Counted from the first letter of the stretch, positions 1 through 6,204 are shown. The stretch: DNA of 8,560 bases from JBJXFK01 sp046155505 (GCA_046155505.1 JBJXFK010000046.1:1-8560), one strand, 5' to 3'. The notes: generated from the letters alone by a model not told the origin. Numbers and translations are program-made.

Positions 1-751
1 GACCGGCGAGATAATGCCACTCCCACCCGCGCAGTTCCGGTGGCGCAGCGTCGAGTCGCGCTCGCGCGGTTGCGATTTCGTGGCTCTCGATCGACGCCGC
101 CGCCGCGCTGATGTTCGCCCGATACGCCGCGCGGCGCGCCTCCAGTTCGTTGCGTTGCGATCGCTCGGCGTTTTCATCAGCTACGACGCGCAGCCGGCTT
201 TCGCGCATCGCATAGTTCGCCACAACGACCAGGCCAACCATCAGCGTCACAAACGTCAGGGCTAGGCCGGCGACCAGTTCGCGATGCCGCCGAGCGAATT
301 TTAGAATCTGATACCACGTCGTCGCCGGCCGAGCGACGATCGGCTCATCGCGGAGGAAGCGGCGAATGTCGTCGGCCATAGCACCAGCAGACATGTAGCG
401 ACGGTTCGGGTCTTTTTCCAGCGCTTTGGCGACGATCGTGTCGATGTCGCCGCGAAACTGCGAGTGCAGCGAACTGAGTCGCGTGGGTTCTTCGTCGCGA
501 ATGATGCGCGCGGCTTCGGGAATCGACTGATGCCGCACATCGAGCGGCAGGCGGTCGGCGAGCAGTTCATACAAAATCACGCCCAGCGCGTAGACATCGG
601 AACGCTGATCGATCGCGCTCGAGTCGCCGCGCACCTGCTCGGGGCTCATGTACGGAATCGTGCCGATGAGCTGCCCGATGTCGGTTCGCAACGTAATGTC
701 CTGCGCCTGCGGCCCGATGACCCGCGCGACGCCGAAGTCGAGGATTTGGGG
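1..751 (-). pseudogene. Ser/Thr protein kinase, C-terminal half in the shifted frame (continues past left edge)
   Basis: I translated this frame by hand and it is open from 751 to 2. It begins PQILDFGVARVIG, so DFG lies at 739-731, and continues with the activation-segment end YMSPEQVRG (652-626), SDVYALGVILYELL (601-563), and the C-lobe motif ALEKDPNRRYMSAGAMADDI (424-365). A hydrophobic helix follows at about 277-206 (LVAGLALTFVTLMVGLVVV), then a probable coiled region rich in Arg/Glu/Ala and the sequence PPELRGWEWHYL near 43-8. In planctomycete kinases this last motif usually precedes WD40-type repeats, which would lie outside the window. The segment is the direct continuation of the kinase above 847, but it lies in another frame and its first in-frame ATG (649) is inside the kinase domain, so it is unlikely to be translated alone. 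It could be a true pseudogene half, a phase-off state, or a sequencing error. Confidence 0.8.
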
Positions 752-1500
752 AAGGCACGAAGGCACGAAGGCACGGAGGCACGGAGGGAGTAACCGGCCG
801 GGTTGGCTTCCGCCTTCGTGCCTTCGTGCCTTCGTGCCTCCGTGCCTTCACCCACCAGGATGTTCCCCGGCTTCAGATCGCGATGCACGACGCCGCGCTC
901 GTGCGCGTGTTGCACGGCGTCGCAGATGAGCGCGAACAATTCGAGTCGGGCGCGGGTCACGAGTTTGTGCGTGCGGGCGTAGTCGCAGAGCGGCTCACCG
1001 CGGACGAGTTCCATCGCAAAATACGGCTGCTTGCCATCGGCCACGCCGGCGTCGTAGATGTGCGCGATGCCCGGATGCTGAAGCTGGGCCAGCACGTCGG
1101 CTTCGAGTTGAAACCGCCGCAGGATGCCGCGACCGGCGAGATCGGGACGAATCACCTTCAGCGCGACGGTCCGCCGCGGCTGATCCTGCACCGCCTCATA
1201 GACGATTCCCATGCCGCCCTGGCCGATCACACGCATCAGTTGGTAGCGCCCGAACGGTCGCGGCAGGGTCTGCTCCGGTGCTTCGGCTTCGAGTGCGGCG
1301 GCGGGAAGCGGGACGTTGAGCACGCCTTCGGCGAGCACGACCGTTTCGCGCTCGTGAAAGCCGAGCAGTGATCGCACTTCGTCGAGCAATTCGCGATCGT
1401 CGCCGCACGCACGCTGCAGAAACGCCGACCGATCCGCGACTGGGAGTTCCAGGGCGGCTTTGAAGAGATGGTCGAGTTGTTCGAATCGGGCGTCGTTCAC
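646..1500 (-). CDS. Ser/Thr protein kinase, N-terminal half (frameshifted by repeat insertion)
   Basis: This encodes the N-terminal half of a Hanks-type Ser/Thr kinase, which phosphorylates proteins using ATP. Counting from the GTG at 1500: residues 5-50 match the helical leader common in planctomycete and acidobacterial kinases (FEQLDHLFKAALELP, then LLDEVRSLLGFHE); the glycine loop is GQGGMGIV at 93-100; the ATP-binding Lys is 115 in VALKV; Glu133 is the likely helix-C partner; the catalytic loop HRDLKPGN is 206-213. After GE (217-218) the frame enters an octamer repeat and continues out of frame to a stop at 646, giving a 284-residue product without DFG or activation segment. GTG 1500 fits the family N-terminus and a promoter-like sequence just upstream. 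ATG 1563 is in frame and would add 21 residues; neither start has a clear Shine-Dalgarno sequence. The kinase identity is sure; whether the protein is made is not. Confidence 0.85.
   Translation of the reverse strand: MNDARFEQLDHLFKAALELPVADRSAFLQRACGDDRELLDEVRSLLGFHERETVVLAEGVLNVPLPAAALEAEAPEQTLPRPFGRYQLMRVIGQGGMGIVYEAVQDQPRRTVALKVIRPDLAGRGILRRFQLEADVLAQLQHPGIAHIYDAGVADGKQPYFAMELVRGEPLCDYARTHKLVTRARLELFALICDAVQHAHERGVVHRDLKPGNILVGEGTEARRHEGTKAEANPAGYSLRASVPSCLRAFPKSSTSASRGSSGRRRRTLRCEPTSGSSSARFRT
751..849. repeat. Palindromic octamer-repeat element inside the kinase gene
   Basis: On the plus strand, 751-787 holds four full GAAGGCAC/GGAGGCAC units plus five bases. At 811-849 the arm is the reverse complement: seven bases, then four full GTGCCTTC/GTGCCTCC units. 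The centre contains a nearly palindromic AACCGGCCGGGTT (792-804), so the element is close to self-complementary around position 800 and could form a long hairpin or cruciform. It lies between kinase codons for GE (ending at 847) and PQ (starting at 751). The distance between the two codon boundaries is 98 nt, which is not a multiple of three, so it breaks the frame. The unit has no stop codon in any frame on either strand. Confidence 0.9.
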
Positions 1501-1510
1501 GGAAGTGTTT

Positions 1511-1540
1511 AGTGTAGGGTCCGCGAACGCGCGGGGCCAA
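1511..1540 (-). promoter_or_regulatory. Possible sigma-70-like promoter of the kinase gene
   Basis: Read on the minus strand, TTGGCC (1540-1535) and TACACT (1516-1511) each match four of six consensus bases and are 18 nt apart. Ten bases separate the -10-like box from the GTG at 1500, so a transcript would start only about three bases before that codon, giving a nearly leaderless mRNA. This agrees with the missing Shine-Dalgarno sequence. Such matches are common by chance. Confidence 0.3.
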
Positions 1541-1662
1541 GCCGTCGATGCGTCTGGGACCATTGCACTTGGGGTTGAAAACGCCGAGGGAAGGCGCTGC
1601 GGATGCAATTCGCCGCAGCGACGCGCGTGAGCTATTCTTTGCCGGCGTTTACCGGGGGTTGT

Positions 1663-1684
1663 GATCGCGCGGCAGCGCGCGATC
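1663..1684. promoter_or_regulatory. Perfect 9-bp inverted repeat upstream of the lipoprotein gene
   Basis: GATCGCGCG (1663-1671) and CGCGCGATC (1676-1684) are perfect reverse complements around a 4-nt centre. The site lies in the divergent region between the kinase and lipoprotein genes, 24 nt before the lipoprotein ATG. It could be an operator or a 5' leader hairpin. GATCGCG-type words are frequent in this GC-rich DNA, which lowers its significance. Confidence 0.4.
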
Positions 1685-1708
1685 GCGTGGTGCGAGGAGA
1701 TCGTTCGC

Positions 1709-2494
1709 ATGTGTTCATTGCAAAAAGTTGCCGTTGCGTTCGCGATGGTTGCAGTATTGACTGGTTGCGATTCAAAGCCTGCGGGAAGCGCGCTTAACAA
1801 ACCGCCGTCCGCCGCCGCAAAACCCACCGGATCGCAGCCGAGCGAAGCCGACTTGGCGGCCGTGAAGACATTCATCGACGACAAGACAACGGGCACGCCG
1901 ACCGGCGCAGCGTCCGCCGGCGGCGCGATGCCGCCCGGCCATCCGCCGACCAGCGCGTCCGGTGCCGGTGCTCGCACGACCGACACGCCCGCCGGCCACC
2001 CGCCCGTCGGCGGCGCGGCGGCGGAAGTGAAATTCGAAGCCCCCGCCGACTGGACCAAGCAGCAGCCGCGAAGCTCGATGCGTAAAGCGCAGTACGGCCT
2101 TCCGAGAGTCGAAGGCGACAGCGAAGACGGCGAACTGGTCGTGTTTTATTTTGGCAAGGGCGAAGGCGGCCCGGTGCGCGACAACATCGAACGCTGGAAG
2201 GGCCAGTTCAAAACTGCCGACGGCAAGCCCCTGCCCGGAGACGCTTCGAAGGAGGAGAAATTCGAAGCGAGCGGACTGCCGGTTTCGTGGCTCGACGTGT
2301 CGGGTCGATACGATCCCGGCCAGATGCCCGGCGTCCCCGCGACCGGCCCGCGCGACAACTTTCGCATGTTCGCCGCCGTCATCGAGACGCCCGGCGGTAC
2401 ATGGTTCGTCAAAGCCACCGGCCCGGCGGCGACGATGGCGAAGCGCGAAGAGAGCATTCGCACGTATGTGAAGAGTGCACGAGTGGAGAAGTAG
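1709..2494 (+). CDS. Hypothetical lipoprotein with GHPP motifs
   Basis: This encodes a 261-residue predicted lipoprotein of unknown function. ATG 1709 is chosen because GAGGAG (1694-1699) stands nine bases upstream and because it yields a clean lipoprotein signal: a short charged start, a hydrophobic stretch (residues 7-17) and a lipobox LTGC with the acylated Cys at 20. An in-frame GTG at 1661 would bury this signal. Residues 21-105 are a low-complexity Pro/Ala/Gly/Thr tether with two GHPP motifs (77-80 and 96-99), one short helix-like segment (EADLAAVKTFIDD) between tether parts, and a likely folded domain at 106-261 (starting EVKFEAPADW, with ELVVFYFGKGEGG and DNIERWKGQF). I recall similar Trp-containing domains after GHPP linkers in planctomycete hypothetical proteins, but know of no function. 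It is transcribed away from the kinase gene and ends 28 nt before a palindromic repeat. The lipoprotein prediction is firm; the role is unknown. Confidence 0.88.
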   Translation: MCSLQKVAVAFAMVAVLTGCDSKPAGSALNKPPSAAAKPTGSQPSEADLAAVKTFIDDKTTGTPTGAASAGGAMPPGHPPTSASGAGARTTDTPAGHPPVGGAAAEVKFEAPADWTKQQPRSSMRKAQYGLPRVEGDSEDGELVVFYFGKGEGGPVRDNIERWKGQFKTADGKPLPGDASKEEKFEASGLPVSWLDVSGRYDPGQMPGVPATGPRDNFRMFAAVIETPGGTWFVKATGPAATMAKREESIRTYVKSARVEK

Positions 2495-2522
2495 CGACTC
2501 GAAGGACGCATCAATGAGAGCC

Positions 2523-2596
2523 TGTAGGGTGGGCATCGCCCGCCATTCGCCTGATTCTCAATCTCGCGAAAAATGGTGGGCAATGCTCACCCTACA
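2523..2596. repeat. Palindromic intergenic repeat (REP-like), 25-bp imperfect stem
   Basis: The arms 2523-2547 (beginning TGTAGGGTGGGCAT) and 2572-2596 (ending GCTCACCCTACA) are reverse complements at 22 of 25 positions, with a 24-nt loop. In plus-strand RNA two of the three differences become G-U pairs, so the hairpin folds better from the lipoprotein transcript. It begins 28 nt after that gene's stop and lies before the convergent cardiolipin synthase stop, where it could stop or protect transcripts from the plus strand. I recall near-identical palindromes dispersed in planctomycete genomes, often mistranslated as VGNAHPT peptides. There is no U-tract, so a classical intrinsic terminator is not claimed. 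Confidence 0.75.
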
Positions 2597-2633
2597 CCTT
2601 GTCCCGTTGGTCCTTTGTTTCCTTGTTCCCCCA

Positions 2634-4073
2634 TCACAGCAGCGGCGCAAACAGCCGTGCCGCCCCCTCCGTCACCTGCCGCGACCACGGCGAGCCGAAC
2701 ACGTCCTTCGGCTCGATCGCACGGCTCTCGGCCAGGTGCTTCTCGATGCACGCGACCACCTGCCGCGTTACGCGCTCGTCATAGAGCAGCGCCGTCACTT
2801 CAAAATTCAGCCGAAAGCTGCGTACGTCCATGTTCGCCGAGCCGAGCATGCAAAACTGATCGTCGACCGTCAGCATCTTGGAGTGCAACATGCCGTGATC
2901 AAACTCGTACAGCTCGATCCCGGATTTGAGCATCTCCGGGTAGTAGCTGCGGCACGCCCAGAGCACCAGCCGACTGTCCGTGCGCGACGGCACAACAATC
3001 TGCACCCGCACGCCGCGATAGCGCGCATGCTGCAGCGCCATGCGCAGAGCCGGGTAAGGCACAAAGTAAGGCGTCGCGATGCGGATCGACTCGCGCGCCG
3101 TCGCGACGGCGGCGAACATGATCTGGCCCAGCACACTCACGTCCTGGTCCGGCCCGCTGGGCAGGATTTGCACCATGCTGTCGCCCGCGATGGTGCAGGT
3201 CGGGAAATACTCGTCGCCCAGCAGCATCTGCTCGGTGGCGAAGGCCCAGTCCTCGCAGAAAATTTGTTGCAGGAGCAGCGTCGCCGGGCCGCGCACGCGA
3301 ATCTGGCTGTCGTACCATGGGCTAAGCCGCTTGAGCCGCCCACGATATTCGTCGCCGATGTTTTGGCTGCCGGTGAAGGCGGTATAGCCGTCAATCACTG
3401 CGATTTTTCGGTGATTGCGCAGGTGCGGCGACCAGCGTTTGCGAAATCGATAGAGCGGCATGAAGAACGCGACTTCGACGCCGGCATCGACCATCGGCTG
3501 TGTGAAGCGCTTGCCGAGCATGAAGCAGCCCACGGCGTCGAGCAGGACGCGGCAGCGCACGCCTTCGCGCGCTTTTTCGATGAGCAGATCGCGAAAGTGC
3601 CGTCCGGTCTCGTCGCCCTGCCAGATGTAGTACTGCATGTGGATGTGGTGGCGGGCGGTGCGGATCGCGGTTTCGAGCGCCGAGTAATTCGCCTCGGCTT
3701 CGGAATAGAAGTCGATCTGGTTCCCGCCGGTCGCGGGCATGTGCACCATCTGCTCGCCGAGCGCCTCGATGGTTGCGAGCTCGGGTGCGACGCTGCGCGC
3801 GAGCGGGGCCGACTGGCCGATGCGGGCCAGCGCGTCGCGATCGATTTCGGCGATTAGGTGCGCTACACGGCGACGGCGGCGCGTCAGGCGACCGCGCACG
3901 CGACCGGGGCTGATCAGGAAGTAGAGGAAGATGCCCAGAATCGGCATGAAGAAAATCGCCAAAATCCAGGAAAGCATCGCCGCCGGGTCGGTGCGGCGTT
4001 GCAGGACGAGCATGACGCCGACCACGCTGACCGCGAGGTGGAAAATCCAGAGATGTGCGAGAAAGAACTCCAC
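2634..4073 (-). CDS. cls: Cardiolipin synthase (two-HKD phospholipase D family)
   Basis: The predicted enzyme condenses two phosphatidylglycerol molecules into cardiolipin and glycerol at the inner membrane. Counting from GTG 4073 (479 residues, close to the usual length of about 480): two N-terminal membrane helices at about 4-24 and 33-54 with the RRTDPAAMLSWILAI signature of the PLDc_N domain; first catalytic motif HRKIAVID (His221, Lys223, Asp228) followed by GSQN; second motif HSKMLTVD (His397, Lys399, Asp404) followed by GSANMD. Both motifs are complete, so it should be active. The frame stays open upstream to an ATG at 4412, but that extension overlaps the divergent GGT gene and looks like random coding; GTG 4073 starts just before the first helix. 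There is no clear Shine-Dalgarno sequence. Cls versus another membrane-anchored PLD-type phosphatidyltransferase cannot be fully separated, but length and helices favour Cls. Confidence 0.93.
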   Translation of the reverse strand: MEFFLAHLWIFHLAVSVVGVMLVLQRRTDPAAMLSWILAIFFMPILGIFLYFLISPGRVRGRLTRRRRRVAHLIAEIDRDALARIGQSAPLARSVAPELATIEALGEQMVHMPATGGNQIDFYSEAEANYSALETAIRTARHHIHMQYYIWQGDETGRHFRDLLIEKAREGVRCRVLLDAVGCFMLGKRFTQPMVDAGVEVAFFMPLYRFRKRWSPHLRNHRKIAVIDGYTAFTGSQNIGDEYRGRLKRLSPWYDSQIRVRGPATLLLQQIFCEDWAFATEQMLLGDEYFPTCTIAGDSMVQILPSGPDQDVSVLGQIMFAAVATARESIRIATPYFVPYPALRMALQHARYRGVRVQIVVPSRTDSRLVLWACRSYYPEMLKSGIELYEFDHGMLHSKMLTVDDQFCMLGSANMDVRSFRLNFEVTALLYDERVTRQVVACIEKHLAESRAIEPKDVFGSPWSRQVTEGAARLFAPLL

Positions 4074-4131
4074 GAGCGGAGTGTCGCGCGTTCTGCGGCG
4101 ACGGTCAATCCGCACCGTCGCGCGTGGCGCG

Positions 4132-4195
4132 GGGCATCGCGACTGGAGCACCGCGGCCCACCGCGGTTCTTTGATCGTGCGCAAGCGCGATGCCC
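4132..4195. promoter_or_regulatory. Inverted repeat with paired CACCGCGG boxes in the cls-ggt divergent region
   Basis: The 199 nt between the divergent cls and ggt starts contain GGGCATCGCG (4132-4141) and its exact reverse complement CGCGATGCCC (4186-4195), enclosing two direct copies of CACCGCGG at 4149-4156 and 4159-4166, exactly 10 bp apart. A spacing of one helical turn would suit a dimeric regulator acting on either gene. I could not find a convincing -35/-10 pair here; TATCAT near 4208 is the best -10-like word. The regulatory role is inferred only from position and symmetry. Confidence 0.35.
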
Positions 4196-4272
4196 GCCAA
4201 CCGCCGTTATCATCACTCCCATGCCCCCTGGAACGCCATTCGATGCAAATCTTATCCTCGGCAGGACGTGAA

Positions 4273-6138
4273 ATGAACCAGTTGAGTGATCTTGCTGCGC
4301 TCGCGAGCACGTTGGCCTTCCTGCTTGCCGTCTGCCCCTTCGCCGCCGGCGGTGATCGCGTCACCGGGCGCATGTTCGCCACGCGCAGCGAAGTCATCGC
4401 GCAGCACGGCATCGCGGCGACCAGTCACCCGCTCGCCACGACGATCGCGCTCGACATTCTCAAGCGCGGCGGCACCGCGATTGACGCAGCGATCGCGGCT
4501 AACGCGGCGCTCGGGCTGATGGAGCCGACCGGCAGCGGCATCGGCGGCGATCTGTTCGCGATCGTCTGGGATGCGAAATCGCAAAAGCTGCACGCGCTGA
4601 ACGCCAGCGGTCGATCGCCGCTCGGGCTGACGCTTGACGAGCTGCGCACCAAACACGCGCTCAAACAAATGCCCGATTTCGGGCCGCTTCCGATCACCGT
4701 CCCCGGCTGCGTCGATGGCTGGTTCGAGCTGCACGCCAAATTCGGCAAGCTGCCGATGGCCGACATTCTGAAGCCGACCGTCGACTACGCCCGCGACGGC
4801 TTTCCAGTCAGCGAGCTCATCGCCTACTACTGGGCGTTCGGCGAGCGGCTGCGCGAGTATCCGGGCTTCGCAGATACGTTTTTTCCCGCCGGCCGCGCAC
4901 CGCGCAAGGGCGAGCTGCATCGCAATCCGATGCTGGCCGCAACGCTCGAAACGATCGGTGCGCAGGGTCGCGATGCGTTCTACAAGGGGGCGCTCGCGGA
5001 CGCGATGGATTCGTTTTGTCAGGCTCACGGATGCTGCTTGCGCAAAGCCGATTTCGCGGCGCACACGTCGGAGTGGGTCACGCCGATCTCGACCAACTAC
5101 CGTGGGTACGACGTGTGGGAAATCGGCGGCAACAACCAGGGTACGGCGGTGCTGCAAATGATGAACATTCTCGAAGGCTTCGACCTGCGGGCGATGGGTT
5201 GCAATTCAGCCGACTACCTGCACACGATGCTCGAAACGAAGAAGATCGTGTACGAGGACCGCGCCCGACTCTACGCGGACGCGGCGTTTTTCAATCAGCC
5301 GACCGACAAGCTCATCTCAAAGGAATATGCGGCCGAGCGACGCAAGCTGATCGATCCGAAACGGGCGAAACGTACCATTGTCGCGGGGCTGGAAGGAGCG
5401 AGCGCGGAGAGGCACGAAAGCACGGAGGCACGGAGGCATGAAGGCAGAGACGAAGCGACGGAGCGACGGAGCGACAAAGGTCTTGCGTCCGAAATCCAAA
5501 ATCCAAAATCCGAAATCCAAAATCAAATCGCCGCCGCCCACGAGAAACTCCGCGACGGCGACACGGTCTATCTCACCGTCGCCGACGCCGCCGGCAACAT
5601 GGTCTCGCTCATTCAAAGCAACTATCGCGGCTTCGGCTCCGGCCTCTGCCCGACCGGCCTCGGCTTTTGCTTTCAGGATCGCGGCGCGCTCTTCTCGCTC
5701 GAAGACGGCCACGCCAACGTTTATGCCCCCGGCAAGCGCCCGTTTCACACGATTATCCCGGCGTTTGTGACCAAATACGGCAAGCCGTGGCTGAGCTTCG
5801 GCGTGATGGGCGGCGACATGCAGCCGCAGGGGCATGTGCAGATTTTGTGCAACATCATCGACTTTGGCATGAACGTGCAGGAAGCCGGCGACGCCGCCCG
5901 CTGGTATCACACCGGCTCGTCGGAACCGTTCGGCCCGAAAATGACCGACGGCGGCCGCGTGTCGCTCGAATCTGGCATCGACGACGAAACCGCGCGTCGA
6001 CTCGTGCAGATAGGCCACGTCATTCAGCCGCAAGTCGGCCCCTACGGCGGCTTTCAGGCGATCCTGCGCGACCCGGCGACCGGCGTCTACTTTGGTGCAT
6101 CCGAATCGCGCAAGGACGGCCACGCGGCGGGATACTGA
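4273..6138 (+). CDS. ggt: Gamma-glutamyltransferase family protein (Ntn hydrolase) with repeat-encoded insert
   Basis: The product is a predicted exported Ntn-hydrolase that cleaves gamma-glutamyl bonds such as that of glutathione. ATG 4273 is preceded by AGGA (4263-4266) and gives a signal peptide with a hydrophobic core at about 8-25 (621 residues). Family signatures: GSGIGGD (87-93), NASGRSP with the substrate-carboxylate Arg at 114, autoprocessing nucleophile Thr431 in GDTVYL, Asn450 in IQSNYRGFGSG, PGKRPFHTIIP (486-496), and the oxyanion-hole glycines 513-514 in VMGGDMQPQGH. The small subunit would be residues 431-621 (191 residues, the usual size). Where E. coli GGT has Ser-Ser after KRPL, this protein has His-Thr, so it belongs to a divergent subfamily and the substrate is uncertain. 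Residues about 378-417 come from repeat DNA inserted in frame shortly before Thr431, making the large subunit unusually long. ATG 4243 is a weaker alternative start. Confidence 0.93.
   Translation: MNQLSDLAALASTLAFLLAVCPFAAGGDRVTGRMFATRSEVIAQHGIAATSHPLATTIALDILKRGGTAIDAAIAANAALGLMEPTGSGIGGDLFAIVWDAKSQKLHALNASGRSPLGLTLDELRTKHALKQMPDFGPLPITVPGCVDGWFELHAKFGKLPMADILKPTVDYARDGFPVSELIAYYWAFGERLREYPGFADTFFPAGRAPRKGELHRNPMLAATLETIGAQGRDAFYKGALADAMDSFCQAHGCCLRKADFAAHTSEWVTPISTNYRGYDVWEIGGNNQGTAVLQMMNILEGFDLRAMGCNSADYLHTMLETKKIVYEDRARLYADAAFFNQPTDKLISKEYAAERRKLIDPKRAKRTIVAGLEGASAERHESTEARRHEGRDEATERRSDKGLASEIQNPKSEIQNQIAAAHEKLRDGDTVYLTVADAAGNMVSLIQSNYRGFGSGLCPTGLGFCFQDRGALFSLEDGHANVYAPGKRPFHTIIPAFVTKYGKPWLSFGVMGGDMQPQGHVQILCNIIDFGMNVQEAGDAARWYHTGSSEPFGPKMTDGGRVSLESGIDDETARRLVQIGHVIQPQVGPYGGFQAILRDPATGVYFGASESRKDGHAAGY
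5411..5474 (+). repeat. Octamer tandem repeats within ggt (two families)
   Basis: Five degenerate copies of GGCACGRA occupy 5411-5450, directly followed by three copies of CGRAGCGA at 5451-5474. The first family is the same as in the element within the kinase gene. They are read as peptide RHESTEARRHEGRDEATERR. Together with the heptamer tract below, the stretch keeps the ggt frame open. Each gained or lost octamer would shift the frame. Confidence 0.85.
5488..5522 (+). repeat. Heptamer tandem repeat TCCRAAA x5 within ggt
   Basis: Five exact-register copies of TCCGAAA or TCCAAAA fill 5488-5522, followed by a degenerate TCAAATC. The A-rich tract contrasts with the GC-rich surroundings. It encodes SEIQNPKSEIQNQ in the ggt frame. 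I recall the same peptide and its antisense version ILDFGFWILDFG as a recurrent artefact in planctomycete protein predictions. Confidence 0.85.
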
Positions 6139-6139
6139 A

Positions 6140-6204
6140 GCCACGGGAGTCCCGAGTGCGTCGCGGCAGCGATCCGAACGCGACGCGCAATTGAGTGCCG
6201 TGGC
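6140..6204 (+). terminator. Hairpin directly after the ggt stop codon
   Basis: GCCACGG (6140-6146) pairs with CCGTGGC (6198-6204). Inside an internal loop, GTGCGTCGCG (6156-6165) pairs with CGCGACGCGC (6179-6188) with one G-U pair. The structure starts two bases after the ggt stop. There is no U-tract, so it may be a transcript-end stabiliser or a dispersed palindromic repeat. The rest of the convergent gap (6205-6309) is GC-rich with GCGAGCGA-type repeated words and a short GCACGA/TCGTGC inverted repeat (6270-6293), and no gene. Confidence 0.5.

Noticed and set aside
567..851. Open frame with KARRHEGTKARR-type peptide
   Set aside because: The peptide is produced by the octamer repeat in a third frame and then runs antiparallel to the kinase reading; it has no independent coding evidence.
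1501..2058. Upstream extension of the kinase frame to 2058
   Set aside because: It lies opposite the lipoprotein gene and is low-complexity; the family N-terminus starts near 1500.
2475..3857. Long plus-strand open frame of 460 codons opposite cls
   Set aside because: It is the antisense shadow of a gene with both HKD motifs; its translation is Arg/His/Ala-rich without family features, as expected from GC-rich codon bias.
3931..4272. Upstream extension of the ggt frame
   Set aside because: It would run through the divergent cls start and place the signal peptide internally; ATG 4273 has a Shine-Dalgarno sequence and a proper signal peptide.
4074..4412. Upstream extension of the cls frame
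   Set aside because: It overlaps the start of ggt on the other strand and adds no known domain before the first membrane helix.
4252..5157. 301-codon minus-strand frame opposite ggt
   Set aside because: Shadow of the GGT coding sequence; Arg/Ala-rich with no recognisable motif.
5411..5522. Possible CRISPR-like array
   Set aside because: Units of 7-8 nt are contiguous with no spacers, so these are simple tandem repeats.
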